Of a stretch of 64,000 bases of DNA, positions 35,800 to 48,608 are shown in pieces. The translations under genes were made by a program, and so were the position numbers. Positions within the stretch are counted from its first letter, which is position 1. Every line of letters starts with the position of its first letter. Under the pieces are notes generated by a model that saw only the letters and a program-made list of their open reading frames with translations, was not told where the DNA came from and ran no database searches. Location of the stretch: NCBI RefSeq assembly GCF_029962835.1, contig NC_080577.1, positions 930,001 to 994,000 on the forward strand, written 5' to 3'. Source of the DNA: Magnolia sinica (lineage: Eukaryota; Streptophyta; Magnoliopsida; Magnoliales; Magnoliaceae).

Positions 35800-36396
35800 A
35801 GCGCACTCTCAGAGCACTATTAGTGCTCCTAGATGCATCAGTTGACTTGAACAGTCCAATCAATTGATCTGAACTGTCCATTGATTCCAGAACACATTTC
35901 CCACACGCATGCAATCACTCAACATTATAAGTTATAGTGCTCCTAGTTGAATCAATTTACTTATCCAATTGATTGTCCCGAACTGTACATAATTCCAGAA
36001 CACATTTCACTGCAGACCATGCAAAAATTGCACTGACCAGATGATCCCATCCTTGATAAGGCCTTATTTTATGCAACCATCCTTTTTTTTCCTAGTGATG
36101 GATGGGATGGTTATGATTGGCTAACAGAAGTGACTGTTTAGAATTGTATATAATCCATGGTGGTCCCTAACAAATAGATGGAACGAATTGTTGATTTGAT
36201 CTATTTATGTAAACAATCTTGATCTTACATATTAAAGGCAATTGATCAAATGCCAATATGTTCATGTCAGTGTGATGTTTTCATTAGCTCATGAAATGTG
36301 TTGGACCTAATGAACAGTCCAGATTAATGGATTGGACTCTCTAAGCTTCCAATGCAACTAGGAACACTATAACTTACAGTGCTCTGAGAGCACTGG
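35800..36396. repeat. MITE with long imperfect inverted ends, about 600 bp
   Basis: Left CTCTCAGAGCACTATTAGTG/CTCCTAGATGCA is matched in reverse complement by the right end (TGCAACTAGGAACACTATAA, CAGTGCTCTGAGAGCACTGG). The interior repeats AACAGTCCA and AGAACACATTTC words. It lies just downstream of SEC5. Confidence 0.65.
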
Positions 36397-36945
36397 AGAA
36401 TGTCTCTCTATATATAATTATTAAATACTGAGTCAAGCCAAGGAAATACTCAGTTGGGTCTTTGAGTTGTCCCAAGACCTGGATAGACACAAGTCCAATC
36501 ATTTTTTGGGTTTGTAAACTAGGTGATGGTTCGCATCTAGATGCGCCAGATCCACCCTCTTGCAGTTGTTCATGATCTTCTTCTTTTTTCTTTTCTTTTT
36601 TTTTTCCTGACGCACACTCATGTTCATGATCTCTCTCAATCAGTTCCATTTCTTACTCTTCAGACGATTATGACAAGTTGTTGACCGCATTCGATCAGCA
36701 GTTGATGCATGTTGACTTCAAGACTAATTTTTCACATGTAGGGTCCATGTCCATCTCATCTTGGGTTAGTTGGTGCTGATCTTTGTGGTTGAGCCAGAAG
36801 AAGACTCATTTCATGTATGGTTTAAACACTTTTGACTATGTTTTTGGATGCTCGGTTTCTGTTTGCATGGGATGATGATGCTCTAGGTTATCTATTTTCC
36901 ATTACGGATGATGGAAAATTGATTTTTTATAACAACTCCAGGGGT
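36397..36945. other. Intergenic, no gene recognised
   Basis: Short broken frames only. One pyrimidine-rich tract at about 36578-36605. Confidence 0.4.
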
Positions 36946-37145
36946 CTCAAGTCTGCACGAGTGGGGCCCAGTTGTTTCGTGATTCAGATCATTGATCTTA
37001 TGGACCCCACCATGAATTGGAATGCATTAAAAGTGTAAAGTAGAAATGAAAGAGAGCAAAGTGTTTGCTTAAAGAGTGCGAGCCTTGCAAGCAACCTTCA
37101 AGTAGATATAGAGCTTAACAATTACATGGGGAGTGAGCATTGTTA

Positions 37146-37230
<85 letters not shown>

Positions 37231-37701
37231 ATTGCTGAAGGAGGTCTATCAGCAGTTGGCCCTGAGCTAGTATTGTTGTCTATTAGCCGTGCTAGAGGTG
37301 GGACTTTCATGAGATCCGCCCTGTCCATTAGGTATGCTGCCTCATGTTCACCTGGAACCCGAAAATCTTGGGTATGCCATACCAAAGGAAACGCTGGGAT
37401 GGGATGCCTGCTATTTATTTTTTGAAGGGCCCACCATAGTGTTTATATGCCACCCGATCCATTTATCTTATATACTTCATCAGGAAGAAAGGAATATCCA
37501 AAAATCCCAGTATTCTAAAATTCAGGTGGGCTGTACCATGAAAATTTAGAGATTTTGTATAATTTTAAACCCGGTGAGGGTGGAATCAGCCTGATTTTGG
37601 GCATGGAAAAACAAACAAGGGGTGGTCTACCGGATGGACAGAGTGGATTTCATGAATGTTTACTCGTCTACCCATGTTTTCCCTTGGGAATTATACACAC
37701 G
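36946..37701. repeat. Tandem duplication, unit 1 (756 bp)
   Basis: Begins CTCAAGTCTGCACGAGTGGG and ends TTATACACACG. It contains a (TC)n(AC)n microsatellite (37149-37228) and MITE-like GGGCCCACCATAGTG sequence. Unit 2 follows directly. Confidence 0.92.
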
Positions 37702-37901
37702 CTCAAGTCTGCACGAGTGGGGCCCAGTTGTTTCGTGATTCAGAACATTGATCTTATGGACCCCACCATGAATTGGAATGCATTAAAAGTGTAAAGTAGA
37801 AATGAAAGAGAGCAAAGTGTTTGCTTAAAGAGTGCGAGCCTTGCAAGCAACCTTCAAGTAGATATAGAGCTTAACAATTACATGGGGAGTGAGCATTGTT
37901 A

Positions 37902-37968
<67 letters not shown>

Positions 37969-38441
37969 TCATTGCTGAAGGAGGTCTATCAGCAGTTGGC
38001 CCTGAGCTAGTATTGTTGTCTATTAGCCGTGCTAGAGGTGGGACTTTCATGAGATCCGCCCTGTCCATTAGGTATGCTGCCTCATGTTCACCTGGAACCC
38101 GAAAATCTTGGGTATGCCATACCAAAGGAAACGCTGGGATGGGATGCCTGCTATTTATTTTTTGAAGGGCCCACCATAGTGTTTATATGCCACCCGATCC
38201 ATTTATCTTATATACTTCATCAGGAAGAAAGGAATATCCAAAAATCCCAGTATTCTAAAATTCAGGTGGGCTGTACCATGAAAATTTAGAGATTTTGTAT
38301 AATTTTAAACCCGGTGAGGGTGGAATCAGCCTGATTTTGGGCATGGAAAAACAAACAAGGGGTGGTCTACCGGATGGACAGAGTGGATTTCATGAATGTT
38401 TACTCGTCTACCCATGTTTTCCCTTGGGAATTATACACACG
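37702..38441. repeat. Tandem duplication, unit 2 (740 bp)
   Basis: Near-identical to unit 1. The differences I can see are one base (CAGAACATTG against CAGATCATTG) and a shorter (TC)n(AC)n tract, which accounts for the 16-bp length difference. Confidence 0.92.
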
Positions 38442-39275
38442 CTTGCATTAACACAAATAAAACTGATTAAATTGTGGAATCCATTGTCACAAAATCAGAT
38501 TGATTGAACGATTGCAACATCCAATTCATGGGCACTTGTTTGTTAAAATAAGGCCATTTGATTTTTTATTTTTAACTGTTCAATAAATGTGAATTGATCT
38601 GATAGTCAAGAAATCAAATTTGATTTATGGTATATCTAACCATAATCTGGACAGTTCAATTTGAATGATTACATATGTCGATTTCTAAGCTATGAAAAAC
38701 TTATGGTATTAAGTTGAGACCCATAGTATCAACTATTTGGATCACTAAACCATGGGTTCCACTCAAGCATTGTATAGTGCCGCCTGGTGTAAATGGGGTA
38801 GGTTATTGGGAGTAGCCTTTGGCAATTTACCCACACAAACAATCTTACGAAGGTGGTGAAATTTACCGTTGGAAGGAGCATAGTAAGGTAAGTCAAAAAA
38901 AAATAAAAATTTAAAGTCTTTAGGATTTTATATTTTCACATGCATATTAATTTATATATCGAATTTTATGATGTGTAATATCAACTTACAGATCAGATTT
39001 TATCCGTATTATATTATAAGTTCTAATAATTTTAGTAGCTTATGATATTTTTTGTTCTAATGGACGTGGCCAAAATCCTCTCCCCTCCCCATATGTACCG
39101 AGGTCTCCTTAGTGGAGGGGTCGCTGTGGAATACTGGTCCCAACGTTCAACTGATGGATAGAGTGGATGTCACGTAGATATTTTGGTGGGCACACAGAGC
39201 TGTTGTTATCCGGAGATTGGCATCCGTCCAAGGATGCGGGCCCCGTATCCTTTCGAGTAATTTCGTACAAACGTC
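38442..39275. other. Intergenic, no gene recognised
   Basis: A/T-rich DNA without supported exons. The last ~150 bp resemble the edge of a MITE-type repeat. Confidence 0.4.
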
Positions 39276-39831
39276 GTGTCGAATGGAAACGGATTGGCTA
39301 CTCCCCCTGCCACCAGCCAATGGCTGATGGTCGGTTATCTGTGGGCCCCACCATGATGTATGTGTTTCATCCATGCCGTCTATCTATTTTTCAAGATCAT
39401 TTTATTGTGTGAGACCAAAAATGATGTATATCCCAATCTCAAATGGACCACATTACAGTAAACAGTGTTGAATAAATGTCGACCATTAAAAAGTTTTTGG
39501 GGGCATAAAAGTTTTGGATCAAGCTGATCTTTGTTTTTTCCCTTCATCTAGGTTTGTATGACCTATATCAACAGATTCGATGTCAAATAAACAGTACAGT
39601 GGACCTTAGGAAGATTTTAATGGTGGATATCCAATAACTATTGTTATTCTGTGGTGTGGTCTACCTGAGATTTATATCCCTCTCATTTTTTGGATAAAGC
39701 CCTAAAATGATCTGTAAAAATGGATGAACGGCATGGATGAAACACATACATCATAGTTGGGCCCACAGAGCACCGACCATCAGCCACCGGGCTATGGCAG
39801 GGGGAGTAGCCAATCCGTTTCCGTGTCGAAT
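39276..39831. mobile_element. Mutator-like MITE with 9-bp target duplication
   Basis: The element itself is 39285-39822 (538 bp). GTGTCGAAT occurs at 39276-39284 and again at 39823-39831, a perfect 9-bp target duplication. Terminal inverted repeats are perfect over 27 bp (left begins GGAAACGGATTGGCTACTCC, right ends GGAGTAGCCAATCCGTTTCC) and continue imperfectly to about 64 bp (GGCTGATGGTCGG on both sides, then GTGGGCCC). It is non-coding. A 9-bp duplication with long inverted repeats is the signature of Mutator-superfamily MITEs. Confidence 0.92.
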
Positions 39832-40843
39832 GGGTTCACGTTCGTTTACTGATTCCTGGCCACACATCCTTCCAACCGATCATCATCCTCTCAACGACCG
39901 CAAAATAATCCACTGAGGTGGAATTTATCCCTCAGCTTTATGACGACGCCCACACACGTGTACACACGCTACCATATGTGCCAACATGGCACATTACTGT
40001 AAAATCCAATCCATCCATCACGGCACTCCCATTATATAAATGCCCCGATCTGGTTCTTTTATCATTTGGGCCACATTTTACTGAACAATGTATGGCTGGC
40101 AAAACTTGGCTGAAGTTTTCTAAACCTTTCAAATATTGTGATCTGAATACAAGTTTACTATTATGATTTTTGTGTGAGAAAATCTTCAAGGTCAGTCCAG
40201 CCTTTTGGACGGTTTGGATATGTAACTTTCTTCCATGTTGGCACGTGTGGTGGCCGGAGGAGATATATCCCTTTTACGCGCGTGTGAGCTTAGCGAAGGC
40301 AATATACAGAACCTTTGATACTCTGGGAGACGGCGATGATTGATACGCAGCCACTAAAAAATTATATAAAATGTGTAAAAGTAAGACAAATAAATCCGTC
40401 CAAATGATGAGTTCCACTTCAGATGGGTCAAAAACAAAATATTTCATGAATTTACTTTAAAAGAAAATTTTGATTTTCGTAGCTGTATTGGACGGGTGAA
40501 TGAGAAGTAGCCAACAGTCCAAACCTAAGAAAACAAGGGTCTGAGATTGTTCAGCCTATCTGACTTGCGGCAATTTAGTCAGTTTAACTCAAGTACTGTG
40601 TACGAAGTGTACATCTTCTTAGCGCCAGAGCATCAACCATCACTTACTACCAGAGTATATATATCAACTAACTCTCTTATCTCAAAAATAAGCAGGCCTT
40701 TTTTCTCTTTTTTTTTTTTTTATTTCTTTGTTTGACTAACCCCTATTATTTTATTTTTAATCATCCATCTCAAAATAAACAAGCCACCAGATGGATGGCT
40801 GGGATTGCATACTCAAACAACCGACAGGTACCCCGCAATTTTT
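39832..40843. repeat. Intergenic repeats upstream of PAP7
   Basis: 40310-40680 is a dispersed element with ends CTTTGATACTCTGGGAG and CCAGAGTATATATATCAA. It shares GATAATTGATACAC/GATGATTGATACGC and CGTCCAAAT blocks with 42250-42655 in PAP7 intron 2. No gene seen. Confidence 0.5.
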
Positions 40844-41455
40844 GGAAGCGGATTGCGTGTGCCACAGATCACCAAAGTGAGGTGTGTTGACATCACCCAG
40901 TTTTGTGGGGCCCACTATGATCTATTTGTTATATCCATGCCGTCCATCAATTTTTCGAGATCATTTAATGCTATGTCCCCAAAACTGAGTCAGATACAAA
41001 GTTCAAGTGGATCACACAACAAAAGGCAGCGGGGATTAAACACCGACCATTGGAAATTTCTTGGGGTCAACAGAACTTTTGGATCAAGTTGATATTTGTG
41101 TTTTCCCTTCATCCAGGTCTGGGTGACCTTATGAACAGGTTGGATGGAAAATAAACATAATGGTGGGCTCTAGGAAGGTTTCAACGGTGGGTATTATTGT
41201 CACCACTACTTTCTTTGGTGTGGTCCACTTGAGATTTATATATAACTCATTTTTTGGTTCATGATTTAAAATGATCTTGAAATATGGATGAACGGTATGG
41301 ATATAATAAATACATCATTTTGGGGGCCATTTAACTTTGATCTCCTTTGAACCGTTCGTACAACTCGGAGCTGGAGGAGCGCTGCCGCTTGTCTTCGCAC
41401 GAGTCACGACGCGTACACACATAGTGGTCTGTGGTACACCAGGCAATCCGCTTCC
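40844..41455. repeat. MITE, 612 bp, upstream of PAP7
   Basis: Perfect 13-bp inverted ends (GGAAGCGGATTGC at 40844-40856 and GCAATCCGCTTCC at 41443-41455), continuing imperfectly (GTGTGCCACAG against GTGGTACACC). Same family and length as 3591-4203. No target duplication visible. It ends 174 bp upstream of the PAP7 start codon, so it may contribute promoter or 5' UTR sequence. Confidence 0.7.
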
Positions 41456-41629
41456 ATTAAGAGGGGACCAGATTGATTAATTAAATCTCAGCCATTCATT
41501 TGCTGTCCGGCTGTCGCTGCTTTGTCTGCTGAGGAGTTCCTTCTTCTTCATCCCCTGGACACGGAGATGGAAGAAAAGAGTAATATGACTACGTTCTCCT
41601 GAGCCTTTGGTGGGCCTGTGATTGGATCA

Positions 41630-44600
41630 ATGGCTGTGATTGCTCCTAGTAAAGAGCTTCTCCAACCACCCATCTCCCCCAGATGCCACGTGTTGCTGGC
41701 TGGAAAACCCAAGTTCCAGATGGCCAAAAATCCAAGGGCGAGAAGCTTTTCACCTTGGTTGAGGCCCACAGAGCAAAGAAGCTATGGATTGGTGAATTGT
41801 AGGAGCAGTAGACAAGTCTCAGCCTTTGGTGGAGGAGAGCTGTCCATTGGGCGGACCGTTGCAGACATCAAAACCGCTCTTTATCAATCAATACAAGGTA
41901 ACAATGCCATCTATTAGATTAGAGCCGTCCATCGGATGGGACCCATCTGTTATCAGGTGGGCCACAGCTTCTTTATCCCTGCACGGTACGTTTTGAGGCC
42001 TATCTACACCGACCAGATTATTGTGCCCGGGCAATCTAGAAGTGGGTTACCATCTGATGGATGGCTTAGATATCTCACACGTGTGCCAACTCCTTTTTAA
42101 CGTGAAGAAATGGTTCTGAAGGCATCAATAGAGGAATATTTGGAGTCCCATCTGCAAAGAAGAGTGAAATAGAAGGGCTGGTGAAGCTGCTAGAGTCCCA
42201 CAATCCAACTCCTCATCCTACTGAAAATCTACAAATGGTAAAGAAGATCTAGAGAAACGCTTTGGTACTCTGGCAGAGTGTGATAATTGATACACATGCG
42301 CTAAGAAAATTGTACACATGGCATTCTCATAAGTCAAACCAAAGCCGTCCAAATTGTTGGCCCTCTTTAGATAGATGACAAACTAAAAATTACACTTGAT
42401 TTATTTTCTTAAATTGGCTGATTGGTAGATATTTAATGGACTGTAGAGACAAGAAATATTCAACGGTTCCAAATCCAAGAAAAAAAAAATCATTAATTGG
42501 ATGTTAGAATAGTTCGATCAAGATGATTTCAGACAGATAGCTTATCTGCAGTGAGTCCCTCAATCTGCACGGTCTAATTTGAGCTTAGGTATGCCACGTG
42601 TACAATGTCTTAGTGCCTGCAACCATCACACTATGCAAGAGTATCAAACAACTGGACATCTTTTATATTTATTCATGTCATTTGATTTGTGGAACTTAAT
42701 GCAAATTGGGTTTTTTTAATTTATTTATTATAGTTCTAAGACTGGTGGAGTTTAGTCAAAACTCGACTGAGTCAACTCAACTGAGTTGAATTTCAAGCCA
42801 TCCCACTGAAACACTGACAACTCAGTTTGGTTGATTTAATTGAGTAAAGAAAGGTTTATTCTTGAAGTAGAGGTTTTGTGGTGCTTTTTATTTATTTTTT
42901 GTAATGAAGTATTTGATTAAGGAAAAGGAATGTGCTTCGCGGACTACTGACCTGAGACCATAGTCCACAATTGGGCCATGTCGGCGATCATAAGACCCAG
43001 TTGCCACAATGGATTGGCGATGGGCGGCAGTCAATTGTTTCATATAATCAAATAGTTAGGATTGTTTGTTGTAACCCACATTGCTTGTGGCCTATTCATG
43101 GTGGGACCTACCACTTAAACGGTTCTGATTACTGACACACATGAACCAACCCACAACCCGGAATTCAGGTCAGAAATCAGTGTGCAACGGAGCTGCGACG
43201 CCTCATTTAGTTCAACATTCATATGTTGATTCATGTATTAAAACTATACATGTATAATGTAAATACCCAGTAGAATCTTTGAGTCAACCCGGCCGAGTTA
43301 TGATGTTGTTCTGACCTTGCTAGACACTGAGTTGAATTGGGTTTTCAGATTATGGTAGTGATAATTGCTATGTGGATATTTGGAAGGTTGATGGATGCTG
43401 GAAGCTTGTGTACAGCACGATTTCAATCCTCGGAGCAAAAAGAACAAAGCTCGGATTGCGGGATTTCGTTAGTCTTGGGGATTTCTTACAGGCCATTGAT
43501 GTTGCTGAGGTGAGGAATGTGCTTATTGAAATGGATGATCTGATTAGCAGCTTACACTTGAAATGGATAATCTGCTTTAGAGTGCATTTTTTTTTTTTTT
43601 AATTTCATTTAAGTTTCTAACTAAAAAGCTTTCATTTTCCATATTGTCCGAGCTAACGAATACCATATGGATTTCATTTCGATATGGACTATTTCCAGAC
43701 ACCCAAATGGCAAACAATCCCCAATTTTATGTTGATATCAAAAGAAAACCATTTTTATGTCGTTAGTAAAATAAGATGCTTTGGTGAAACACAAGATCAA
43801 GAGATATTCATGTTTGAAGAGGTTTTACAAGATTAGCTGTTTTCAATGTCTTCATGTTCTGGGTCCTTGGGATTTTTTCATTTTCCTTTATTTTCAGATG
43901 GATTTATTGGGTTTATATTTAAATCTTATATTTTATTTTTCAAGTTCTGTCATGGAAAAAGCAGAGGAAAGCAGTTAATGTGATCAAGTTCAATGTGAGG
44001 GGATTGAAGATGTTAACAGGACAGCTGACAGTTGTAGCCTCTTTCAAGATTGCATCCAAATCAGTTGAGCATCTCTCTCCATAAGGCTGTTTTTGGATGC
44101 GAAGTGAATTAAATTGGAAATGTTCAGAAGAAATGATAAAATCTAGGGCCTGTTTGGATGCACCCCAAATCACTTTCAGTTCAGTGGTTTTGTGTGGGAT
44201 CATCTGCAGTGTGTTTGGTTTGGCATGAAAAATGGAAAATGCATCAAGTGGGTGCCTCTTTTCCTGTTTTCTTTTCCTGCTATGACATGAAACCAATTGC
44301 ATTTTGGGCTGCCCAAATCCCATCTGTGGGGAAGAGTGGAGTTTCCCAAATAGACCCTTAATGATGCTTCAGAGCCCTCAAAAATGCAGTAATGTTTCAT
44401 TCAAGTCCAACTTGAAAGTAATTTAATTGCAATTTGGAATAATTCTAAGGAGATTGCGATTTGATTTTTTCAACTTTACTCGACCATTGCAATTTGATTT
44501 GATAGTGCGTCCAAATGGATCCTAAATCATTGATTTCAGTATTCTGAACATTAGTTCATGTGATATGCATAAAACCCTCAATTATTTACAAGTAACAAAG

Positions 44601-45578
44601 TGATTTTTTACATCTTTCTTACTAAATTTCTTAGTTCATACAGAGAGTTGATATTGAATACAAGAATTCAACAATCGCACCTGATCAGGTGAGTTTCAAA
44701 ATTTCATTACATGCACTGGTAGTGCTCTTTGCTCTTGATCGGTTGAGTACCGAAGTTTCAGTTCATATATGAGAATTCAACCACTGCTTCTTCTCCTCCA
44801 CCGCTGATTATGCTTATCTGCTTGCAGTTGATGAGTATATTCAGGAAGAACTATGACATTCTGCTGGCCATTTTCAATCCAGAAGGCTGGCTCGAAATTT
44901 CGTATCCTTTTTACTCTTTGAAATAGAATGCCACTTTTTTTACTGTGGCGGTGAGTTGTACATGTAAGTCAATCCAGATCCTTCAAATCGTGAGGCCCAC
45001 TGTGGACGGTCCAAATCAACCGCTTAGGTGTAAACAAATGGACAGTTACAACTAAAATGGTCAGCAATGGGGCCCATAATTTGGACAGCCTGGATTGCCG
45101 TTCATGCATGTAATGTTTACAGAGGATGAGTGCATCACCATTTGAAAATAGTAGTGAAGGATCACCATACTAGCACTTCCTCCTATCATTAAGTTCATCA
45201 GTAGTTTCTTTCAAATGTTAAGAAATAAACAAACATCATTTGGGTGGACATTGGACGGTCTCAACGGATCTTAATCTCAAGTTTAGTGGGGCCCATGCCC
45301 CCCATGTCAGAGTAGTGTGCATCAGAGGCGATGCTTTCCTCAAAAGTAATTAAGCAGAGGAAAGCAAGGCCTTTGCATGCACATATGATGTGAAGTTCAG
45401 AGATGAATGAGCTGGAAACAATGTTTAAACCATGATTATGTGGGATCCTCTACCCAAATGGAGCGTAAGAGAGTTTGTTGTTTCTTGATTGTATGGTTTT
45501 AGATATGTTGATGAGTCCATGAGGATTGGGAGGGATGACAAAGGCAACATATTCATTCTAGAAAGATTGGAACTGTAG
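41630..45578 (+). CDS. PAP7: Plastid-lipid-associated protein 7-like (fibrillin), complete
   Basis: Fibrillins coat plastoglobules and other plastid lipid bodies; this one matches Arabidopsis PAP7/PGL34. Seven exons: 41630-41897, 42122-42237, 43387-43509, 43965-44063, 44644-44688, 44828-44901, 45503-45578 (TAG). The sum is 801 nt, exactly 267 codons with all phases consistent, giving 266 residues. The ATG (context TCAATGG) is the first in frame giving a Ser/Arg/Pro-rich transit peptide of about 55-65 residues. The PAP/fibrillin domain runs from about residue 76 ([15 protein letters not shown]) through [22 protein letters not shown] (131-139), [35 protein letters not shown] and [20 protein letters not shown] to the C-terminal FILERLEL. 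Introns are GT-AG; intron 2 carries a MITE and intron 6 a GGCCCAC-type repeat. No lesion is seen. The exon 3 acceptor (43386) was chosen by phase and homology. Confidence 0.9.
42250..42655. repeat. MITE in PAP7 intron 2
   Basis: Ends CTTTGGTACTCTGGCAG/GTGTGATAATTG and CAACCATCACACTATGCAAG/AGTATCAAA are imperfect inverted repeats. A relative lies upstream of the same gene at 40310-40680. Confidence 0.5.
44946..45330. repeat. MITE-like sequence in PAP7 intron 6
   Basis: Contains CGTGAGGCCCACTGTGGACG, GGGGCCCATAATTTGGACAG and GTGGGGCCCATGCCC, the word set of the other MITEs. Its ends could not be fixed. Confidence 0.4.
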
Positions 45579-45620
45579 AAGCTGGAATATTTTGTATTGT
45601 TTTCAATTACAGATTATTTA

Positions 45621-45626
45621 AATAAA
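45621..45626 (+). terminator. Polyadenylation signal of PAP7
   Basis: AATAAA 43 nt downstream of the TAG stop, followed by T/G-containing sequence. Confidence 0.5.
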
Positions 45627-45639
45627 GAGTTCCACATTA

Positions 45640-47914
45640 AAGGGAATGCATGGAATTTTATCCAAAAGTGCGAAAGAGAAATGAATCATAAAATTTCATG
45701 ATATTTCGTGCAATTATATCAAATACAACTGAGTCTTGATGAAAGTTAGTAATGTTAGTAACGTCAAAATGGAAAATCATAAATTTAAGAAGAGGTTTAC
45801 TGGAATAAATCCCCACGTATTGCCAATTTGCCATAGAATGCTTGGGGACTTTATTTAGCCTTTGGATCTAAGGTCACCTTTCAATGATCCAAACCATTTA
45901 TATGATTGTACTCACCTTGGATGGGGAATGGCGGAAAATTATTATTATTATTGAAAAAAAAAAAAAACCTGTTGGACTGGATATTTCAACCTTTGATCTC
46001 TCTTCTTTTGAATATGAATGGTAATTTAGAATAATTGAAGCACTGAAACATTTCAATATGAGATATTTTGGCTCTCTCACCATGGTGAAGCCAATCTTGT
46101 GAACGGTTGTTGCAACATTGAGAGGACTTTGATCCGATTGTGGAAGTCCCAACATATCCCATTGCAATATTGGAACACATTCATCTCATGAAAACCTAAC
46201 AGCGAAATCCATCATGAAAAACTGAGCATAAGAAATGTGTGAAAAAGAATCTATATTACTCAATTTATCTCAGTGTGAGCTCTCTCACAATCCTAGAAAT
46301 CTAAATTTAACTAGTTTTCTTTAATACTCTTTTTTACTTATTTTAAGGAAAAAAACAGGAAAACAAAATCAATTTCCCTGTCTATTTTGCTTTCTCCAAC
46401 ATGAAAAAAACTAAACTAAACTCTGACATCAGGGATTTTGATTTCTTTTCCAAGGATTTTCACCAATCAAAACTGCATCTCAAGATAAACAAAGCCAAAA
46501 GGGGTTTGCCCATAAATTTTTCAATGAGAGAGAGAGAGAGAGAGTTGCCACCGTTGGCTGCTGAAATAGGATGTCAAAGACAACACATTTGGCCCCATCA
46601 ATTTCTAGGTGATATCTGTCATGCCCCAAACTCGGTTATCAGGTTCACAGAATTTCCGAGCTCTGAATCCGGCGAGCTCCAGGGCTCAGGTCCTATTACG
46701 CAATTCCTTGCATAGGAAGTTCAACATAGCTTTTCCATGATATATGGGGAAGGCTTGTTGTAACCCGGACTGTTTGATCTAGAGGACTACTACATAACAT
46801 GTCCTGAAAGCAAGGGATTGGACCCGCGTTGCCTCCAATGAGTGGCCTATACATAGGATGGTTGGGGCAAGTCCACACTCAACCAACAAAAAACAGCAAT
46901 TGGTCAAGTGTTGTCCAATGGTTTACTTTTTTGGCTCAGCTCATTCACATGGTGGCCCACTTGTAACTGGTTATGCCGTCCAATCATCGACTTCTTTGGC
47001 CCATGGCCCATTCACATGTGGCCCACCGGATCAGACAAGCTTGCCTAGTGCCATAGTTCTAAAACTGGTGGATGCAGCTAAGCACGACTTGAACAGAGCA
47101 CTTGCTCTATCAGCAGCCTATTAGTAATAAAAGCAAAATAATGACACTCAATCTATCAACAGCCTAACATTATGAAAGTGAATAACGCCACGGAAACTGT
47201 CATGACCTTTATAAGGGGAAGCACTCACCAATAAAAAGCGCGCCATCAGCTCAAGATCCATATACATGTGGCTATTTCATACATTTAACATACTAACGAT
47301 TTCAAATATTTATTACCACTCCAAAAACATTTTAGTTGTACATTAAAATGTTAAAGTGGAGGTGAGTCAAGTTTTTGGGATTTTGTAACTATGATTTTTC
47401 AAGGCATGGGACCCATCTAAAAAGACATTGCACCCCCGTACACAGAATGTAGAACTAGAACCCCTTATTTCAACAGACAATAGGGGACCACAAACATATA
47501 ATCACATGCTACAACACTGGCCTCTGATTGCAAGTACCATATCTGCATTTGCTATTGAAACATTTTAAGGTGGTTGAACACCCTCACATCGTCGAATATC
47601 CAACCGAACCGAGAATCAGCACGTTGGGAACATGACATGAGCTTGCATACTGTGCACATGTCTAGGCAACGTAGAGGTAGAAGAGCTAAAACATGTTGCA
47701 ATTTCATGAAGTTTACGCTGTTTATTAGCACCGGAATTCAAGCATGTCATTCTGATAAGTGCCAGTTAGTTACAGAAGATCATGCACAGAGAGCCACACA
47801 TATTCTATATCCCAGTCACTGAAATATTTGAGCCATAGCTCAATGGTAAACAGCCCATGATCTAGGGTGCAAGCCAAGCTCACCAACCAAAGAAACACAT
47901 ATTAGGGAGATTTA
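45640..47914. other. Intergenic, no gene recognised
   Basis: Holds a short (GA)n tract (about 46527-46543), a stretch with ATGCCCCAAACTCGG that resembles LTR-derived sequence, and a GTGGCCCAC block at about 46950-47030. All frames are short and broken. Confidence 0.4.
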
Positions 47915-48252
47915 CTAAGTAGCAGGTTGAGATTTGTTCGACTCAGCTTGTTGTTGCCACTGGGCTGGGGTCACAGCTTTCTTTATCGAAAGCGCGTGGA
48001 TATTTTTCATCTGCTCTTCCAAAGCGGAATTCACCAACCGGTGCCTCTCCAGTAACCTCTTCCCCTCAAATTGTTCCGATACAATCTCAATTGCAAAGCT
48101 AGCACCACACCTGATAGCAGAACAATTTTCATTGCATCAGGAATAAATAAATAAGAGCTTGCAACTCTACAAGTTCAGAGAGTAAATCACTCAAACCAGA
48201 CAAAAGCATGTTCCTGAAAAGGCTCTTACCCTCCAGAAGTATCAATTACTTC
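47915..48252 (-). CDS. BOLA2: BolA-like protein (BOLA2 type), 3' exons only
   Basis: BolA proteins bind monothiol glutaredoxins and share a [2Fe-2S] cluster; plant BOLA2 is the cytosolic/nuclear member. Two minus-strand exons are clear. 48252-48230 is a 23-nt micro-exon (EVIDTSGG across the splice, donor GTAAGA). 48110-47915 carries CGASFAIEIVSEQFEGKRLL, ERHRLVNSALEEQM, IHALSIKKAVTPAQW and ends QPAT with TAG. The RHR(L/M)VN helix with its conserved His and the SIKK(A)-TP motif are intact. The phase joins exactly (GG plus G gives Gly, then Cys). About 72 residues are visible of a family length near 90-100. The first coding exon (about 20 residues, with the start codon) was not found between 48253 and 51822, so either it is unrecognised or this is a truncated copy. 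Confidence 0.85.
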
Positions 48253-48608
48253 CTGAACCAGGAAACAAAAAAGAGTGACAGTGAGGATAGCAGTTGGTAT
48301 GGTGAAAATGAAACATAAAAGAGTAGCCCATATGTCGCAGATTACTATCCAGTCTTTAATGTTGAGTTCTCAAGTTTTCAGTGATCATGTAATTTACGCT
48401 ATTTAGTTGTCTGTAAATCAAGCATTGCTAAATGACAGGCATTTGTGTGTGAAAGCAAGAAATACACGGGTCACATTAAACTTGTAATCATATGTATACT
48501 ACAATAAGCGTACAAGTGTACAAGAATACAAGTATTGCCTGTGACAAAAGACTACACTGCAGACTAGAAACTATTAAATGAATCACGTAATAGATATTAG
48601 CTGGTACC
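48253..48608. other. Presumed BOLA2 intron, no exon recognised
   Basis: A/T-rich DNA upstream (minus sense) of the BOLA2 micro-exon. No BOLA2 first exon seen. Confidence 0.4.

Noticed and set aside
40844..41455. Open frames in MITE sequence (also at 10413-11307, 16315-16894, 37143-38507 and 39147-39412)
   Set aside because: These are by-products of GC-rich palindromic MITEs: similar frames appear on both strands, without codon bias or homology.
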